Of a stretch of DNA of 21,862 bases, positions 1 through 6,887 are shown piece after piece. Positions within the stretch are counted from its first letter, which is position 1. Every line of letters begins with the position of its first letter. Source of the stretch: Pseudomonadota bacterium (lineage in GTDB: Bacteria; Desulfobacterota; Desulfobacteria; Desulfobacterales; ETH-SRB1); assembly GCA_018897415.1 (NCBI GenBank), contig JAHIKR010000355.1, forward strand, positions 1 to 21,862, given 5' to 3'. The notes below the pieces were generated by a model, which was not told the DNA's origin, did no database searches, and saw only the letters and a program-made list of their open reading frames with translations. The position numbers and the translations under genes are program-made.

Positions 1-140
1 GACCTTTGCAGAACGCGACATTTTTTTGTCAGGCAAGGAAGGCAAAAATTTTAACCGGAGGAATACATTGAGTATTTCGAGGATTAAAATTTGAAGCCTG
101 ACGCCGCATCACGGAAAAATGGCAGTTATTCAAAGGTCTC
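1..140. repeat. Long imperfect palindrome (MITE/REP-like element), left end just outside the window
   Basis: The sequence folds on itself. The first bases GACCTTTG (1-8) are the inverse of CAAAGGTC (131-138). Further inward, the TCAGGC and AAATTTTAA blocks pair across the centre, and AATAC (62-66) pairs with GTATT (72-76) around the loop ATTGA. The arms differ by several indels and mismatches. The right terminus reads CAAAGGTCTC, so by symmetry the element should begin about 2 bases before the window. No ORF is present, which suggests a non-autonomous palindromic mobile element or a large REP-type repeat. It ends at base 140, immediately before the truncated glycosyltransferase copy, so it sits on a rearrangement breakpoint. 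Naming a family would need a genome-wide search. Confidence 0.6.
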
Positions 141-269
141 AATGGCTCAAAAGATAATACAGTCCCGATTATTAAATCATTTAAGAATAAATATCCTGAT
201 CATATTCTTCCTATATATCTGGAGAAAAATTGTGGTACTACATATTCCCGCAACCTTGCCTTAAAAAAA
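141..269 (+). repeat. Direct repeat copy A of a GT2 segment
   Basis: 129 bases that recur at 1829-1957 with a constant offset of 1688 and roughly 8 substitutions (about 94% identity by eye). Similarity starts abruptly at AATGG, right after the palindrome, and fades in the poly-A stretch near 269. Recombination between the copies would delete the intervening asnB fragment and toxin-antitoxin pair. Confidence 0.85.
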
Positions 270-467
270 GCAAAAGGTAAATACATCATCATCATGGACT
301 CTGATGTCGAGATTTACCAACGAGAAACAATCAGACGATTATTAGACACATTCCACGACAAGAAAATTGGACTCGTTGTCCCCAAGCCTGATGGCATCTT
401 TGCCAAGAATGAAGACCAGGCCCCAAAACTTATCGGCCCAATGTTAATAAAACATATTGGAGTATGA
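141..467 (+). pseudogene. GT2 glycosyltransferase remnant, middle/tail part (copy 1)
   Basis: Reading from 141 gives an open frame starting NGSKDNTVPIIK, then YSRNLALKKAKGKY and the DxD-containing stretch IIIMDSDVEI, ending at TGA 465-467. These are the donor-binding and metal-binding parts of a GT-A (GT2) fold. The N-terminal strand (SFILLTWDSE type) is missing because the palindrome at 1-140 replaces everything upstream. No start codon or ribosome site precedes it, and the C-terminus is also short for a GT2 (usually 250-330 aa). Bases 141-269 are nearly identical to 1829-1957, where the missing head of the same gene lies. It is a dead fragment and not expected to be translated. Confidence 0.75.
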
Positions 468-499
468 TCAACCCAAATAACGAGACAAACCACGAAACA

Positions 500-550
500 A
501 TGTGCGGAATTGCAGGAAAATATAACTTTTCTAACAACGTTGAGAGGTAA
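500..550 (+). pseudogene. N-terminal fragment of asparagine synthase / class II glutamine amidotransferase
   Basis: ATG at 500 opens MCGIAGKYNFSNNVER followed by TAA at 548-550. MCGIAG is the hallmark start of asparagine synthetase B-type class II glutaminase domains, where Cys2 is the nucleophile. Only 16 residues remain of a protein normally near 600 aa. One base beyond the AGG codon, another frame continues as KVLIDKNQRLWDLF to a stop near 636. This could be the next part of the same domain after a frameshift, but it is poorly conserved. The fragment follows the GT2 remnant by 32 bases, as would be expected of a GT2-asnB pair in an EPS locus. A full-length but Cys-less homologue starts at 2341. 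Confidence 0.65.
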
Positions 551-640
551 AGTGCTGATTGACAAAAATCAAAGATTATGGGATTTATTTAGAATAAGTT
601 GCAGTGTCGCCAATGACTTCAACGAGGTATAATAATAATT

Positions 641-736
641 ATAGGACAAGCTAAAATCGTTAAAGAGAATCTCCTCGATAAAATCAGCGATTTGCCGGAG
701 GCCAAACTTCAAGAGATTCCCAAAAGGAGAGTATAA
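641..736 (+). pseudogene. Possible remnant of a small antitoxin-like ORF (DUF2281-like)
   Basis: This frame reads GQAKIVKENLLDKISDLPEAKLQEI and ends at TAA 734-736, overlapping the ATG of the next gene by one base. The pattern 'LLdKIsdLPEaKLQEv' resembles the N-terminal helix pair of small DUF2281-type antitoxin or chromosome-encoded proteins. There is no ATG, since the position expected for it is ATA at 641, and the ORF is only about 31 codons. It may be a decayed gene or simply the leader of the toxin-antitoxin operon. The assignment rests on motif memory only. Confidence 0.3.
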
Positions 737-996
737 TGCAACCTATATGTTTGCAAATTCCACCTGAAATAGCAGCCCAGATAAAGCTACCACCAAAGCG
801 CGCTCAAAGAGTTCTGATGGAAGAGCTTGTGTTGCGCCTTTATGAAGAAGGCATTATTTCTGCCGGTCAAGGTGCGTATCTGTTAAAAATGGATCGGTTA
901 TCATTTGAGTGCTTCCTCGCGGAGCATTGTATAGCGATCCATGGTGATGTTGAAGAACTTGATCAGGATATCTCTCACTTGGATCAGGCGTTATGA
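736..996 (+). CDS. UPF0175 family antitoxin
   Basis: An 86-aa protein with the UPF0175 (COG2886) signature: helix EELVLRLYEEGIIS (residues 29-42), then SAGQGAYLLKMDRLSFECFL (42-61), a helix-turn-helix-like element, and an acidic C-terminal tail. UPF0175 proteins usually precede DUF3368 PIN-domain toxins and act as the DNA-binding, toxin-neutralising partner that represses its own promoter. The start is supported by an AAAAGGAG site (721-728) a few bases upstream of ATG 736. The stop overlaps the toxin start (ATGA at 993-996), implying translational coupling. The module lies between two broken GT2 copies, so it is probably an acquired addiction module unrelated to polysaccharide synthesis. Confidence 0.85.
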   Translation: MQPICLQIPPEIAAQIKLPPKRAQRVLMEELVLRLYEEGIISAGQGAYLLKMDRLSFECFLAEHCIAIHGDVEELDQDISHLDQAL

Positions 997-1481
997 TTGT
1001 AAGCAATACGACCCCCATCAGCAATTTGCTTCACATTGACAAAATTTCTCTTTTAGCCGAATTGTTTGGCGCTGTCTATATCCCCGAAGCAGTTGCCAAT
1101 GAACTGAATGTTCTTTTTTTAAGTTCCAGAGAATGGCAAAAATGTCTTGAAGAAGAGAGGGTAATCGTTCTGCCCATTTCCAATACTATCATGGCAAGAC
1201 AGATGGTGCCATTGCTTCATCAAGGAGAGGCTGAGGCGATTTGTCTTGCTTTGGAAAAGAAAGCAAAATTGTGTCTTATGGATGATAAAGATGGTCGGAT
1301 AATAGCTCAATCGAATAATTTGCCGATAACAGGGACGTTGGGCATTCTACTGAAGGCCAAAAAAACCGGTTTGATCTCATCAGTGAAGCCGCTGATCGAC
1401 AAGTTGCGCACGGAGCATCATTTTTGGATTAGAGACGATATGTATCAAAAAGTTTTGTACATAGCTGAAGAAAAAGCATAA
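993..1481 (+). CDS. DUF3368 PIN-domain toxin (putative ribonuclease)
   Basis: A 162-aa protein with the DUF3368/COG2405 layout of PIN-like nucleases. It has the N-terminal SNTTP motif (residues 4-8; many members have SDTSP), then IPEAVANEL (30-38), GEAEAICLALE (78-88) and the acidic cluster MDDKDGR (96-102). Conserved acidic residues, probably E37, E79, D97/D98 and D100, would bind the metal for RNA cleavage. The first motif carries Asn5 where VapC toxins have Asp; this is common in DUF3368, so it does not by itself indicate inactivity. Start ATG 993 overlaps the antitoxin stop by four bases. Expected role: the toxin half of a type II toxin-antitoxin pair, probably cutting tRNA, rRNA or mRNA. 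The actual target cannot be read from sequence. Confidence 0.83.
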   Translation: MIVSNTTPISNLLHIDKISLLAELFGAVYIPEAVANELNVLFLSSREWQKCLEEERVIVLPISNTIMARQMVPLLHQGEAEAICLALEKKAKLCLMDDKDGRIIAQSNNLPITGTLGILLKAKKTGLISSVKPLIDKLRTEHHFWIRDDMYQKVLYIAEEKA

Positions 1482-1521
1482 ACGTCATAACCTAATGGCT
1501 TTTGGCAGCCTATCTTTATAG

Positions 1522-1638
1522 CTTCCTGGCCTCCCAGCTTCATAGCCTCTTTCACTATGAGCTACATGCTATCAGCTAATGCCTTCCCTGCTTTATAGCC
1601 TTCAAGCTTCCTGGCTTCCCAGCCTAATAGCCTCCTGG
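1522..1638 (+). repeat. Array of degenerate 8-bp and 7-bp repeats
   Basis: The stretch divides into octamers of pattern CYTNNNRG (CTTCCTGG, CCTCCCAG, CTTCATAG at 1522-1545; CTTCCCTG, CTTTATAG, CCTTCAAG, CTTCCTGG, CTTCCCAG, CCTAATAG, CCTCCTGG at 1583-1638). These flank a heptamer block CTATGAG-CTACATG-CTATCAG-CTAATGC (1555-1582). Any protein frame through it is an artefact. The same vocabulary recurs at 2071-2114, 11103-11144 and 14113-14140. Confidence 0.75.
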
Positions 1639-1708
1639 CATCTTTGTGTGTCATTCTGCTTGCCCCGTAAGGAGATACGACTGTATCGGGGTGGCTGTAA
1701 TCAAAAAC

Positions 1709-2011
1709 ATGAACATATCATTTATTCTTCTAACCTGGGATTCCGAAAACTATATAAACAAATGCCTGGCTTCAATTTTTACTGATCTTCCTAACAGTAA
1801 TTATACCTATGAAATATTCTTAATTGATAATGGTTCAAAAGATAATACAGTCCCGATTATTAAATCATTTAAGAATAAATATCCTGATCATATCATTCCC
1901 ATATATCTGGAGAAAAATTACGGCACCACATATTCCCGCAACCTTGCCTTAAAAAAACAAAAAGCAGAGAAACCGCAGAAAAGATTTATTCACGACTTCC
2001 GGTTTCAGTAA
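1709..2011 (+). pseudogene. GT2 glycosyltransferase remnant, head part (copy 2)
   Basis: From ATG 1709 the frame reads MNISFILLTWDSENYINKC, then YEIFLIDNGSKDNT and YSRNLALKK. This is the N-terminal Rossmann-like half of a GT2 fold, including the first strand and the DNGSxDxT nucleotide-binding segment. After about 1957 homology to copy 1 stops, and the frame runs into an unrelated tail derived from a 'GCAGAGAAACCGCAGAAAAG' type repeat, ending at TAA 2009-2011. The DxD motif is therefore lost (it survives in copy 1 at 141-467). The two fragments are complementary halves with a shared overlap, and neither can be active. An upstream in-frame extension to 1646 exists but runs through the end of the repeat zone. 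Confidence 0.7.
1829..1957 (+). repeat. Direct repeat copy B of a GT2 segment
   Basis: Second copy of the 129-base segment at 141-269, offset 1688, about 8 mismatches. Here the similarity begins inside an intact upstream reading frame, which shows that copy A is the one truncated on its left. Confidence 0.85.
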
Positions 2012-2070
2012 CTCATTATATCGGCTCTTTAACCAGAAAGTATATTTCGCTTTAACCTGCGAGCTGTTGG

Positions 2071-2114
2071 CTATGAGTTACAAGCTAATGCATTCTGGCT
2101 TCCAAGCTTCCTGG
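2071..2114 (+). repeat. Heptamer/octamer repeat array
   Basis: Reads CTATGAG-TTACAAG-CTAATGC-ATTCTGG followed by CTTCCAAG-CTTCCTGG. It shares whole units with the array at 1522-1638 (CTATGAG, CTAATGC, CTTCCTGG), so the two arrays bracket the GT2 head fragment. Confidence 0.65.
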
Positions 2115-2224
2115 CCTATTTGTCAAAAATGAAGATTTATGACGTTAAATTCTAAGACCATTTAACTGGGACCCGACCCCAATAACGCTCGTAACAGAGC
2201 TGACTGTTTGAGCATTCAATTTTC

Positions 2225-2262
2225 ACCTGCCCGCAATGCTCTCGCTTGCGAGGCGGGCGGGT
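2225..2262. repeat. GC-rich REP-like hairpin
   Basis: ACCTGCCCGC (2225-2234) pairs with GCGGGCGGGT (2253-2262) with one mismatch. Inside, CTCGC (2241-2245) pairs with GCGAG (2248-2252) around a TT loop. No T-run follows, so it looks more like a dispersed REP-type hairpin than an intrinsic terminator. Confidence 0.55.
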
Positions 2263-2275
2263 CGTTTCCTAACCT

Positions 2276-2304
2276 TGAACCGTGAACCCTTGAACCGTGA
2301 ACCT
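2276..2304 (+). repeat. TGAACCN heptamer repeat
   Basis: TGAACCG-TGAACCC, an extra T, then TGAACCG-TGAACCT: four heptamers of a different family from the CTATGAG type, 37 bases upstream of the next start codon. Confidence 0.65.
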
Positions 2305-2328
2305 GAGTAGTTACTTCTATTCTAAATT

Positions 2329-2332
2329 GGAG
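2329..2332 (+). promoter_or_regulatory. Ribosome binding site for the gene at 2341
   Basis: GGAG eight bases before ATG 2341. It fixes the start and therefore supports the unusual N-terminus MIGGYIY, which lacks a Cys at position 2. Confidence 0.6.
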
Positions 2333-2340
2333 AGCTGTGA

Positions 2341-4179
2341 ATGATTGGTGGATATATTTATAATTTATTGGATAAAAGTATAGATAATCGTCTAAAAAGT
2401 GAATTGAATTCATCATTTAATAAAATTAGGGTGGAGAACAACGGATACCTTTTCTATGATAGACTATTAGAAAATCATACTTTTTCCCACATCTCAAACA
2501 AACTAACAATATTAACGCAGGATTTACTCGTGACAATGGATTCAGCCGGTGAATACGTGTCACTTGATATTCAAAATGAGTTTCCAGAGATATTCACGAA
2601 AGAGGGAACTAATTCTTTTAAAAGAATCTCTTCAGATTATCGAATGGCTATTTTTAAAAATACAGAAAATCAAAAGTCTTTGCACCTGGTTTCTAATAGA
2701 GCTGGATCGGGAAGAATTTATTACCATAAGATGGAGTCAGGCATCCTTTTTTCATCTGATTTGCGATTTCTTCTAAAAATTATCAATTTTGATGTTAACA
2801 GGAAAGGCATTTATTCTATACTGAAATATGGCGCAATACCGGAACCCATGACTATAAGCAATAATATTTCTGCTATACCTCCGGCCCACTTTTTAGAATA
2901 TGATTTGAAAATTAATAAAATTTTGATCGATTCATATTTCAAATTTGAATTTAAATATCCTCATAACCAGGAATCTCCCAGGAACTACCATCCAATTCTG
3001 GAATCAACTAAAGGTCTTCTGAAGAAATCAGCCAGGTTTCTTAATGAATATGAACCATCTATTCTTTTGAGTGGAGGAATTGATTCAAGCTTATATGCTT
3101 GTTACCTTGCTGAAACTGGTGGAAAAAGATTTAAGGGATTTTATTGTTCCTTTGATGACGAAGATCCCGAATTTCAATTCGCAAAATCAATTTCAGAAAG
3201 GGTCGATGCAAATTTTAATTTTGGGATAATGAAAAAGGATGACGCTATAAATACATTAGAAGATGTGGTTCAATTAACCGATCACCCTTTTAATGATTTT
3301 TCAAGCTTACCTGTAACTTTTATTATAAAATTGATAAGAGAATATTTGGATGACTCCGCTATCATTATCGAATGTAACGGAGGCGATGATTGTTTTGGTT
3401 TTCAAGCTTTGAATTTAAAATCTAAGTACTTAACCAAACACCACTTTCCTAAATTTTTAAAAAGCTTAATTGCTTCTACTTTTAAAAATACTCCTTATTG
3501 GAAATGGGATTCCCATGGTCGGCCTTTAGCCAGGCTTCTATCCTTAGCAGACGTTCATGAAAATAATCTTCTGAATTACTTTTTAGTACAGCCACCATTA
3601 AATTATTTAAGTCTAAGGATTCAAGAAGGATGGGACGAAGAGATTGAAGGACTTATGGAAGACGTTTTTTCGAGTTGTAGTGAAAACTATGACAGTTTTG
3701 GCTATAAGGCTCATACCACTGTCAGACAACTAATCCATATTAATAGCCGCTTGTGGACAGCCAAAGCACTATCTGTTGGAGAAAGTCTTGGACTTAAGGT
3801 TGTATATCCATACATTTGGCAGGAAGTTTTGATAGAACAAGGAAAGGTGCCATGGGATGCCAAAATCCATAATGGGATAATCAAGTGGCCTCTAAAAAAA
3901 CTTCTTGAAGAATTCATGCCCAAAGAGTTTATTTATAGAAAAAAGAGTGGGTTCGTTCCTCCTTTTGCAAGGTGGTTAACATATCAGGATTTCAATAAAA
4001 AGGTTCGCGATATATTATTAGTTCAAAATGGCTATATAACAGAGATAGTGCCAGTCAGAATTCTTGATGAATTGCTGTCAGATGCACTAAATGGAAAAAA
4101 ACTTGGGTTTCCAATTCTAAACTTCTTATGGGCTGCACTATTTGCCGAAATGTGGATACAGGAGTATAAACAAAATTAG
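2341..4179 (+). CDS. Asparagine-synthase-like ATP-dependent amidating enzyme lacking the glutaminase cysteine
   Basis: A 612-aa protein with the two-domain architecture of asparagine synthetase B. The N-terminal Ntn-like glutaminase fold is recognisable by SNRAGSGRIYYHK and GILFSSDLRFLL (~residues 118-143). The C-terminal synthetase domain has the PP-loop SGGIDS (244-249), the conserved CNGGDDCFG segment (~345) and RKKSGFVPPFARWL (~532-546). The start, fixed by a GGAG site, gives MIGGYIY rather than MCGIxG, so the Cys2 nucleophile for glutamine hydrolysis is absent. Cys-less members of this superfamily include beta-lactam synthetase, carbapenam synthetase and lasso-peptide cyclases, which adenylate a carboxylate and use a different nucleophile. 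In a polysaccharide locus the likeliest role is ATP-dependent amide formation on a sugar acid or linked amino acid, using free ammonia or an amine. Substrate unknown. Confidence 0.8.
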   Translation: MIGGYIYNLLDKSIDNRLKSELNSSFNKIRVENNGYLFYDRLLENHTFSHISNKLTILTQDLLVTMDSAGEYVSLDIQNEFPEIFTKEGTNSFKRISSDYRMAIFKNTENQKSLHLVSNRAGSGRIYYHKMESGILFSSDLRFLLKIINFDVNRKGIYSILKYGAIPEPMTISNNISAIPPAHFLEYDLKINKILIDSYFKFEFKYPHNQESPRNYHPILESTKGLLKKSARFLNEYEPSILLSGGIDSSLYACYLAETGGKRFKGFYCSFDDEDPEFQFAKSISERVDANFNFGIMKKDDAINTLEDVVQLTDHPFNDFSSLPVTFIIKLIREYLDDSAIIIECNGGDDCFGFQALNLKSKYLTKHHFPKFLKSLIASTFKNTPYWKWDSHGRPLARLLSLADVHENNLLNYFLVQPPLNYLSLRIQEGWDEEIEGLMEDVFSSCSENYDSFGYKAHTTVRQLIHINSRLWTAKALSVGESLGLKVVYPYIWQEVLIEQGKVPWDAKIHNGIIKWPLKKLLEEFMPKEFIYRKKSGFVPPFARWLTYQDFNKKVRDILLVQNGYITEIVPVRILDELLSDALNGKKLGFPILNFLWAALFAEMWIQEYKQN

Positions 4180-4229
4180 GTAAAATATCGATCATAGCTA
4201 TCAAGGAAACGATCCGTGGTTCCATTCAA

Positions 4230-5906
4230 ATGAAAAATAAAACTGTTTCAATCATAATTCCGACTTATAATGAGGAAAAACATCTGCCTGTTTGTCTGGA
4301 TTCCATATTTAATCTAAACTATTCAAAAGAAGATATCGAAGTCATTGTGGTTGACAACGGTTCTTCAGACAATACCAGGGAAATTGCTAAAAAATATGGG
4401 GTGCGGGTTTTACGCGATGATTCCATGAATGTTTCAGGGTTGCGTAACCTGGGTGCGAAACAGGCATCCGGTAACGTTCTTGCCTTTGTGGATGCAGATT
4501 GCATTATTGCAAAGGACTGGTTGCTGAATGCGTCGAGATATTTTAATGATAAAAATATTGCTGCATGGGGAGCCCCGCCTGTTTTACCAGACAGTGCCAA
4601 CTGGCTGCAGCGTACCTGGTACATTGTACGCCGGAAGGAAAATAGTGTGCAAGATGTAGATTGGCTGGAGTCAATGAATCTATTCGTTAGAAAAGACCAG
4701 TTTTTTGCGGTCGGCGGTTTTAACGAAAAACTGGTAACATGTGAAGATGTGGACTTCAGCTACAGGATTCGCAAATTTGGGAAAATAGTGTGCGACAGTA
4801 GAATAGAAGTAATCCATCTTGGCGAAGCAAGCACTGTAAAAGAATTCATCAGAAAAGAAATATGGAGGGGGCACAGTAACCTGCAAGGTATCGGCAGTCA
4901 CGGTCTGTCAATCAAAGAGCTTCCAAGCCTGTTGATTCCTTTATACTTTGGAATATTTTTGCCGGCAATCCTGCTGTATACGGCTGCCGTCCGAACTCCG
5001 GGAATGCTTATCGCGGCTTTGCTTTTCTTACTTCTTCCAGGCATGGCTGTCATATTAAAAATAAGGGAAAAAATTACAGGCTTAAGCCAGATAGCGCCGC
5101 TGTTTTTTTTGCTGCAGATATATTTTTTCTCAAGAACCATTGCAGTTTTCAATTTACCGCGGAGAAGGCTGAGCTCGCTGAGAATGAAAACAATAAATAC
5201 CATGCCCTATATAAAAGGTATCCTGTTCGACGTTGACGGCACACTATATCACCAGACCCCTCTTCGCGTGATTATGATTCTTGTCTTAATAACGTTGAAC
5301 ATGCATAATCCAAAGGAACTTCTCCGAAAGATCAAGGTGATCATGAGTTTTCGAAAAGCCCAAGAAACCCTGCGAAGGTATCCTCAAAAAGATGTAGACT
5401 ATCCCAGCAGGCAAATCCATATTACTTCTGAAAATACGGGAGAATCCCCAGCCTATATATCAGAGACTATACAGGAGTGGATTGAAAACAAGCCTCTCCC
5501 CTATCTCCGTCTATGCCGAAGAAAAAGAATAAAAACCGTAATCGCTCTGCTTCATGAAACAGGACTCAAACTGGGTGTGTATTCAGATTACCCCGTTGAA
5601 AAGAAATTGGATGCCCTGGATATCTCCCAATACATTTCGGTAATCGTGTCTGCAAGTGATCCCGAAGTAAATGGTTTCAAGCCACAGACCAATGGCTTTA
5701 GTGTGGCCGCGAGGAGAATGGGCCTGAATCCTTCAGAGATTCTTTATGTAGGAGACCGACCGGACGTTGATGGCGCCGGCGCATCTGCGGCAGGTATGCA
5801 GGTGGTCATTCTAAATGGCCTTTTGAAGAAAAAAACAACGCGTGAATATCCTTCTATTAGTTCCCATTATGATTTGTTGAAGATAATTCCATCATCGCCC
5901 AGGTGA
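4230..5906 (+). CDS. Membrane GT2 glycosyltransferase fused to a HAD-family phosphatase
   Basis: A 558-aa two-enzyme fusion. Residues ~1-225 are a GT2 domain: VSIIIPTYNEE at the N-terminus, VVDNGSSDNT (~40), the metal-binding DAD (88-90) and the VTCEDVD motif (~170-176). Two or three hydrophobic helices (~228-310) follow. A complete HAD domain then starts near residue 325, with motif I FDVDGT (333-338), motif II VYSDYP, motif III lysine in NGFKPQT and motif IV YVGDRPDVDGAGA. An internal Met (residue 319 or 325) could start a separate HAD protein, but the frame is continuous. The next gene encodes a UbiA phosphoribosyltransferase-like enzyme, so the HAD half probably removes the 5-phosphate from polyprenyl-phosphate phosphopentose (inference). 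The GT2 half is paralogous to the protein at 18278. Confidence 0.83.
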   Translation: MKNKTVSIIIPTYNEEKHLPVCLDSIFNLNYSKEDIEVIVVDNGSSDNTREIAKKYGVRVLRDDSMNVSGLRNLGAKQASGNVLAFVDADCIIAKDWLLNASRYFNDKNIAAWGAPPVLPDSANWLQRTWYIVRRKENSVQDVDWLESMNLFVRKDQFFAVGGFNEKLVTCEDVDFSYRIRKFGKIVCDSRIEVIHLGEASTVKEFIRKEIWRGHSNLQGIGSHGLSIKELPSLLIPLYFGIFLPAILLYTAAVRTPGMLIAALLFLLLPGMAVILKIREKITGLSQIAPLFFLLQIYFFSRTIAVFNLPRRRLSSLRMKTINTMPYIKGILFDVDGTLYHQTPLRVIMILVLITLNMHNPKELLRKIKVIMSFRKAQETLRRYPQKDVDYPSRQIHITSENTGESPAYISETIQEWIENKPLPYLRLCRRKRIKTVIALLHETGLKLGVYSDYPVEKKLDALDISQYISVIVSASDPEVNGFKPQTNGFSVAARRMGLNPSEILYVGDRPDVDGAGASAAGMQVVILNGLLKKKTTREYPSISSHYDLLKIIPSSPR

Positions 5907-5918
5907 TCACTGAAAAAC

Positions 5919-5942
5919 TAATCCTGAAAATCCTGTCAAAAA
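5919..5942 (+). repeat. Dispersed intergenic repeat unit
   Basis: TAATCCTGAAAATCCTGTCAA fills the short gap before the UbiA gene. ATCCTGAAAATCCTGTC is an internal tandem (ATCCTGNNA x2) of a kind seen between genes in many bacteria (from memory). It leaves the following ATG without a recognisable Shine-Dalgarno. Confidence 0.35.
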
Positions 5943-5945
5943 GAA

Positions 5946-6881
5946 ATGAACTTTAAACCTTACATAAAAATCGCCAGGCCCGATCACTGGTTCAAAAATG
6001 TTTTCATGCTGCCGGGTGTAGTATTTGCTTTCCATGACTCACCCTATCTTGTTTCATGGGAGATTATACCATCCCTATTACTCGGCTTGGCAGCAACCTG
6101 CCTGGTTGCATCCAGCAACTATACCATTAATGAGATTCTGGATGCCCCTAAAGACGCGTTTCATCCGGTCAAGAAAAAACGGCCCATTCCTTCAGGCCTG
6201 GTCAATTTGAAGATTGCCTATTTAGAATGGGTCCTTTTAGGCCTGACAGGTCTTGTTATTGCTTGGCAGCTCAACTTCTTCTTCTTTCTCAGCCTGGCGC
6301 TCCTTTTGATCATGGGGCTGCTTTACAACGTTCCGCCCATCCGCTTGAAAGATTTACCATACCTGGACGTTCTTTCCGAATCAATCAACAACCCGATTCG
6401 TTTGCTATTGGGCTGGTTTATCATAAACAAACTATATCCGCCGACCCTATCCCTTATTATGGCCTACTGGATGATCGGCGCTTTTTTTATGGCGGTTAAA
6501 AGGTATGCAGAATACCGATGCATAGCTGACAAGGATGTTGCTGTAAAATATCGTAAATCATTTTCATACTATAACGAATACCGGTTGATTCTGAGCATGG
6601 TCTACTATGCATCAGCCTTCAGTCTGTTTTTTGGTATTTTCCTAATCCGTTACAGGGTCGAACTGATTTTGAGCGTTCCATTTATGGCAGGTTTTATACC
6701 GATGTATATGAGGCTGGCTTTCTGGGACGACAGCCCTGCCCAGTATCCTGAAAAACTTTATAAACAAAGAGGATTGGTCGTTTATTCTGCTTTTTGCTTG
6801 ATTCTGGTGTTGAGTCTTCTTTTTATTGACATTCCATTGGTTGGTGAAATATTCAGCCCTCTGCATATACCGGGAGAGTGA
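5946..6881 (+). CDS. UbiA-family prenyltransferase, polyprenyl-phosphate 5-phosphoribosyltransferase-like
   Basis: A 311-aa polytopic membrane protein. The N-terminus ARPDHWFKNVF (10-20) matches the ARPxxWxKN start typical of decaprenyl-phosphate phosphoribosyltransferases (Rv3806c/DPPR synthase type). The first catalytic motif NEILDAPKD (N62, D66, D70) is the canonical NxxxDxxxD, followed by HPVKKKRPIPSG. The second region AVKRYAEYR (183-191), with SYYNEYRL downstream, also matches the DPPR type rather than the ubiquinone or heme A branches. Family reaction: transfer of 5-phosphoribose from PRPP to a polyprenyl phosphate, the first step to lipid-linked ribofuranose or arabinofuranose. It lies 39 bases after the HAD-containing fusion and 6 bases before a GT-C transferase, forming a probable pentose donor pathway. 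Activity is inferred from motifs only. Confidence 0.82.
   Translation: MNFKPYIKIARPDHWFKNVFMLPGVVFAFHDSPYLVSWEIIPSLLLGLAATCLVASSNYTINEILDAPKDAFHPVKKKRPIPSGLVNLKIAYLEWVLLGLTGLVIAWQLNFFFFLSLALLLIMGLLYNVPPIRLKDLPYLDVLSESINNPIRLLLGWFIINKLYPPTLSLIMAYWMIGAFFMAVKRYAEYRCIADKDVAVKYRKSFSYYNEYRLILSMVYYASAFSLFFGIFLIRYRVELILSVPFMAGFIPMYMRLAFWDDSPAQYPEKLYKQRGLVVYSAFCLILVLSLLFIDIPLVGEIFSPLHIPGE
6872..6878 (+). promoter_or_regulatory. Ribosome binding site deciding a TTG start
   Basis: GGGAGAG overlaps the end of the UbiA gene and lies nine bases before TTG 6888. It supports the TTG as the real start of the GT-C gene and translation coupled to UbiA. Confidence 0.5.
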
Positions 6882-6887
6882 GCGATA

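Larger units (their letters stand above)
1958..2340. other. Gene-free repeat-rich stretch before the Cys-less asparagine-synthase-like gene
   Basis: No convincing gene on either strand. Contents in order: a GCAGAGAAACCGCAGAAAAG-type repeat tail; the octamer/heptamer array at 2071-2114; a GGGACCCGACCCC motif (2168-2180) of the kind that recurs in repeats of many bacterial genomes; a GC-rich hairpin (2225-2262); and TGAACCG heptamers (2276-2304). A short AT-rich leader then carries the ribosome site of the gene at 2341. No clear sigma-70 promoter could be defended. Confidence 0.6.

Noticed and set aside
1522..1638. CRISPR array
   Set aside because: Units are 7-8 bp, contiguous and degenerate, with no long identical repeats or spacers.
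1579..1785. Small protein on + strand
   Set aside because: It reads through the octamer array and the out-of-frame start of the GT2 head fragment; it has no family features.
2225..2262. Intrinsic terminator
   Set aside because: The GC-rich hairpin is not followed by a T-run and no intact gene ends immediately upstream.
2216..2416. Small protein on - strand
   Set aside because: Its frame is made of the TGAACCG repeats and the GC-rich hairpin, opposite the start of the real gene at 2341.
3711..3923. Minus-strand ORFs inside the main genes (here and at 4319, 4680, 4898, 10362, 11940, 13533, 14134, 18511 and others)
   Set aside because: They are shadows of strongly supported + strand genes and show no independent domains or ribosome sites.
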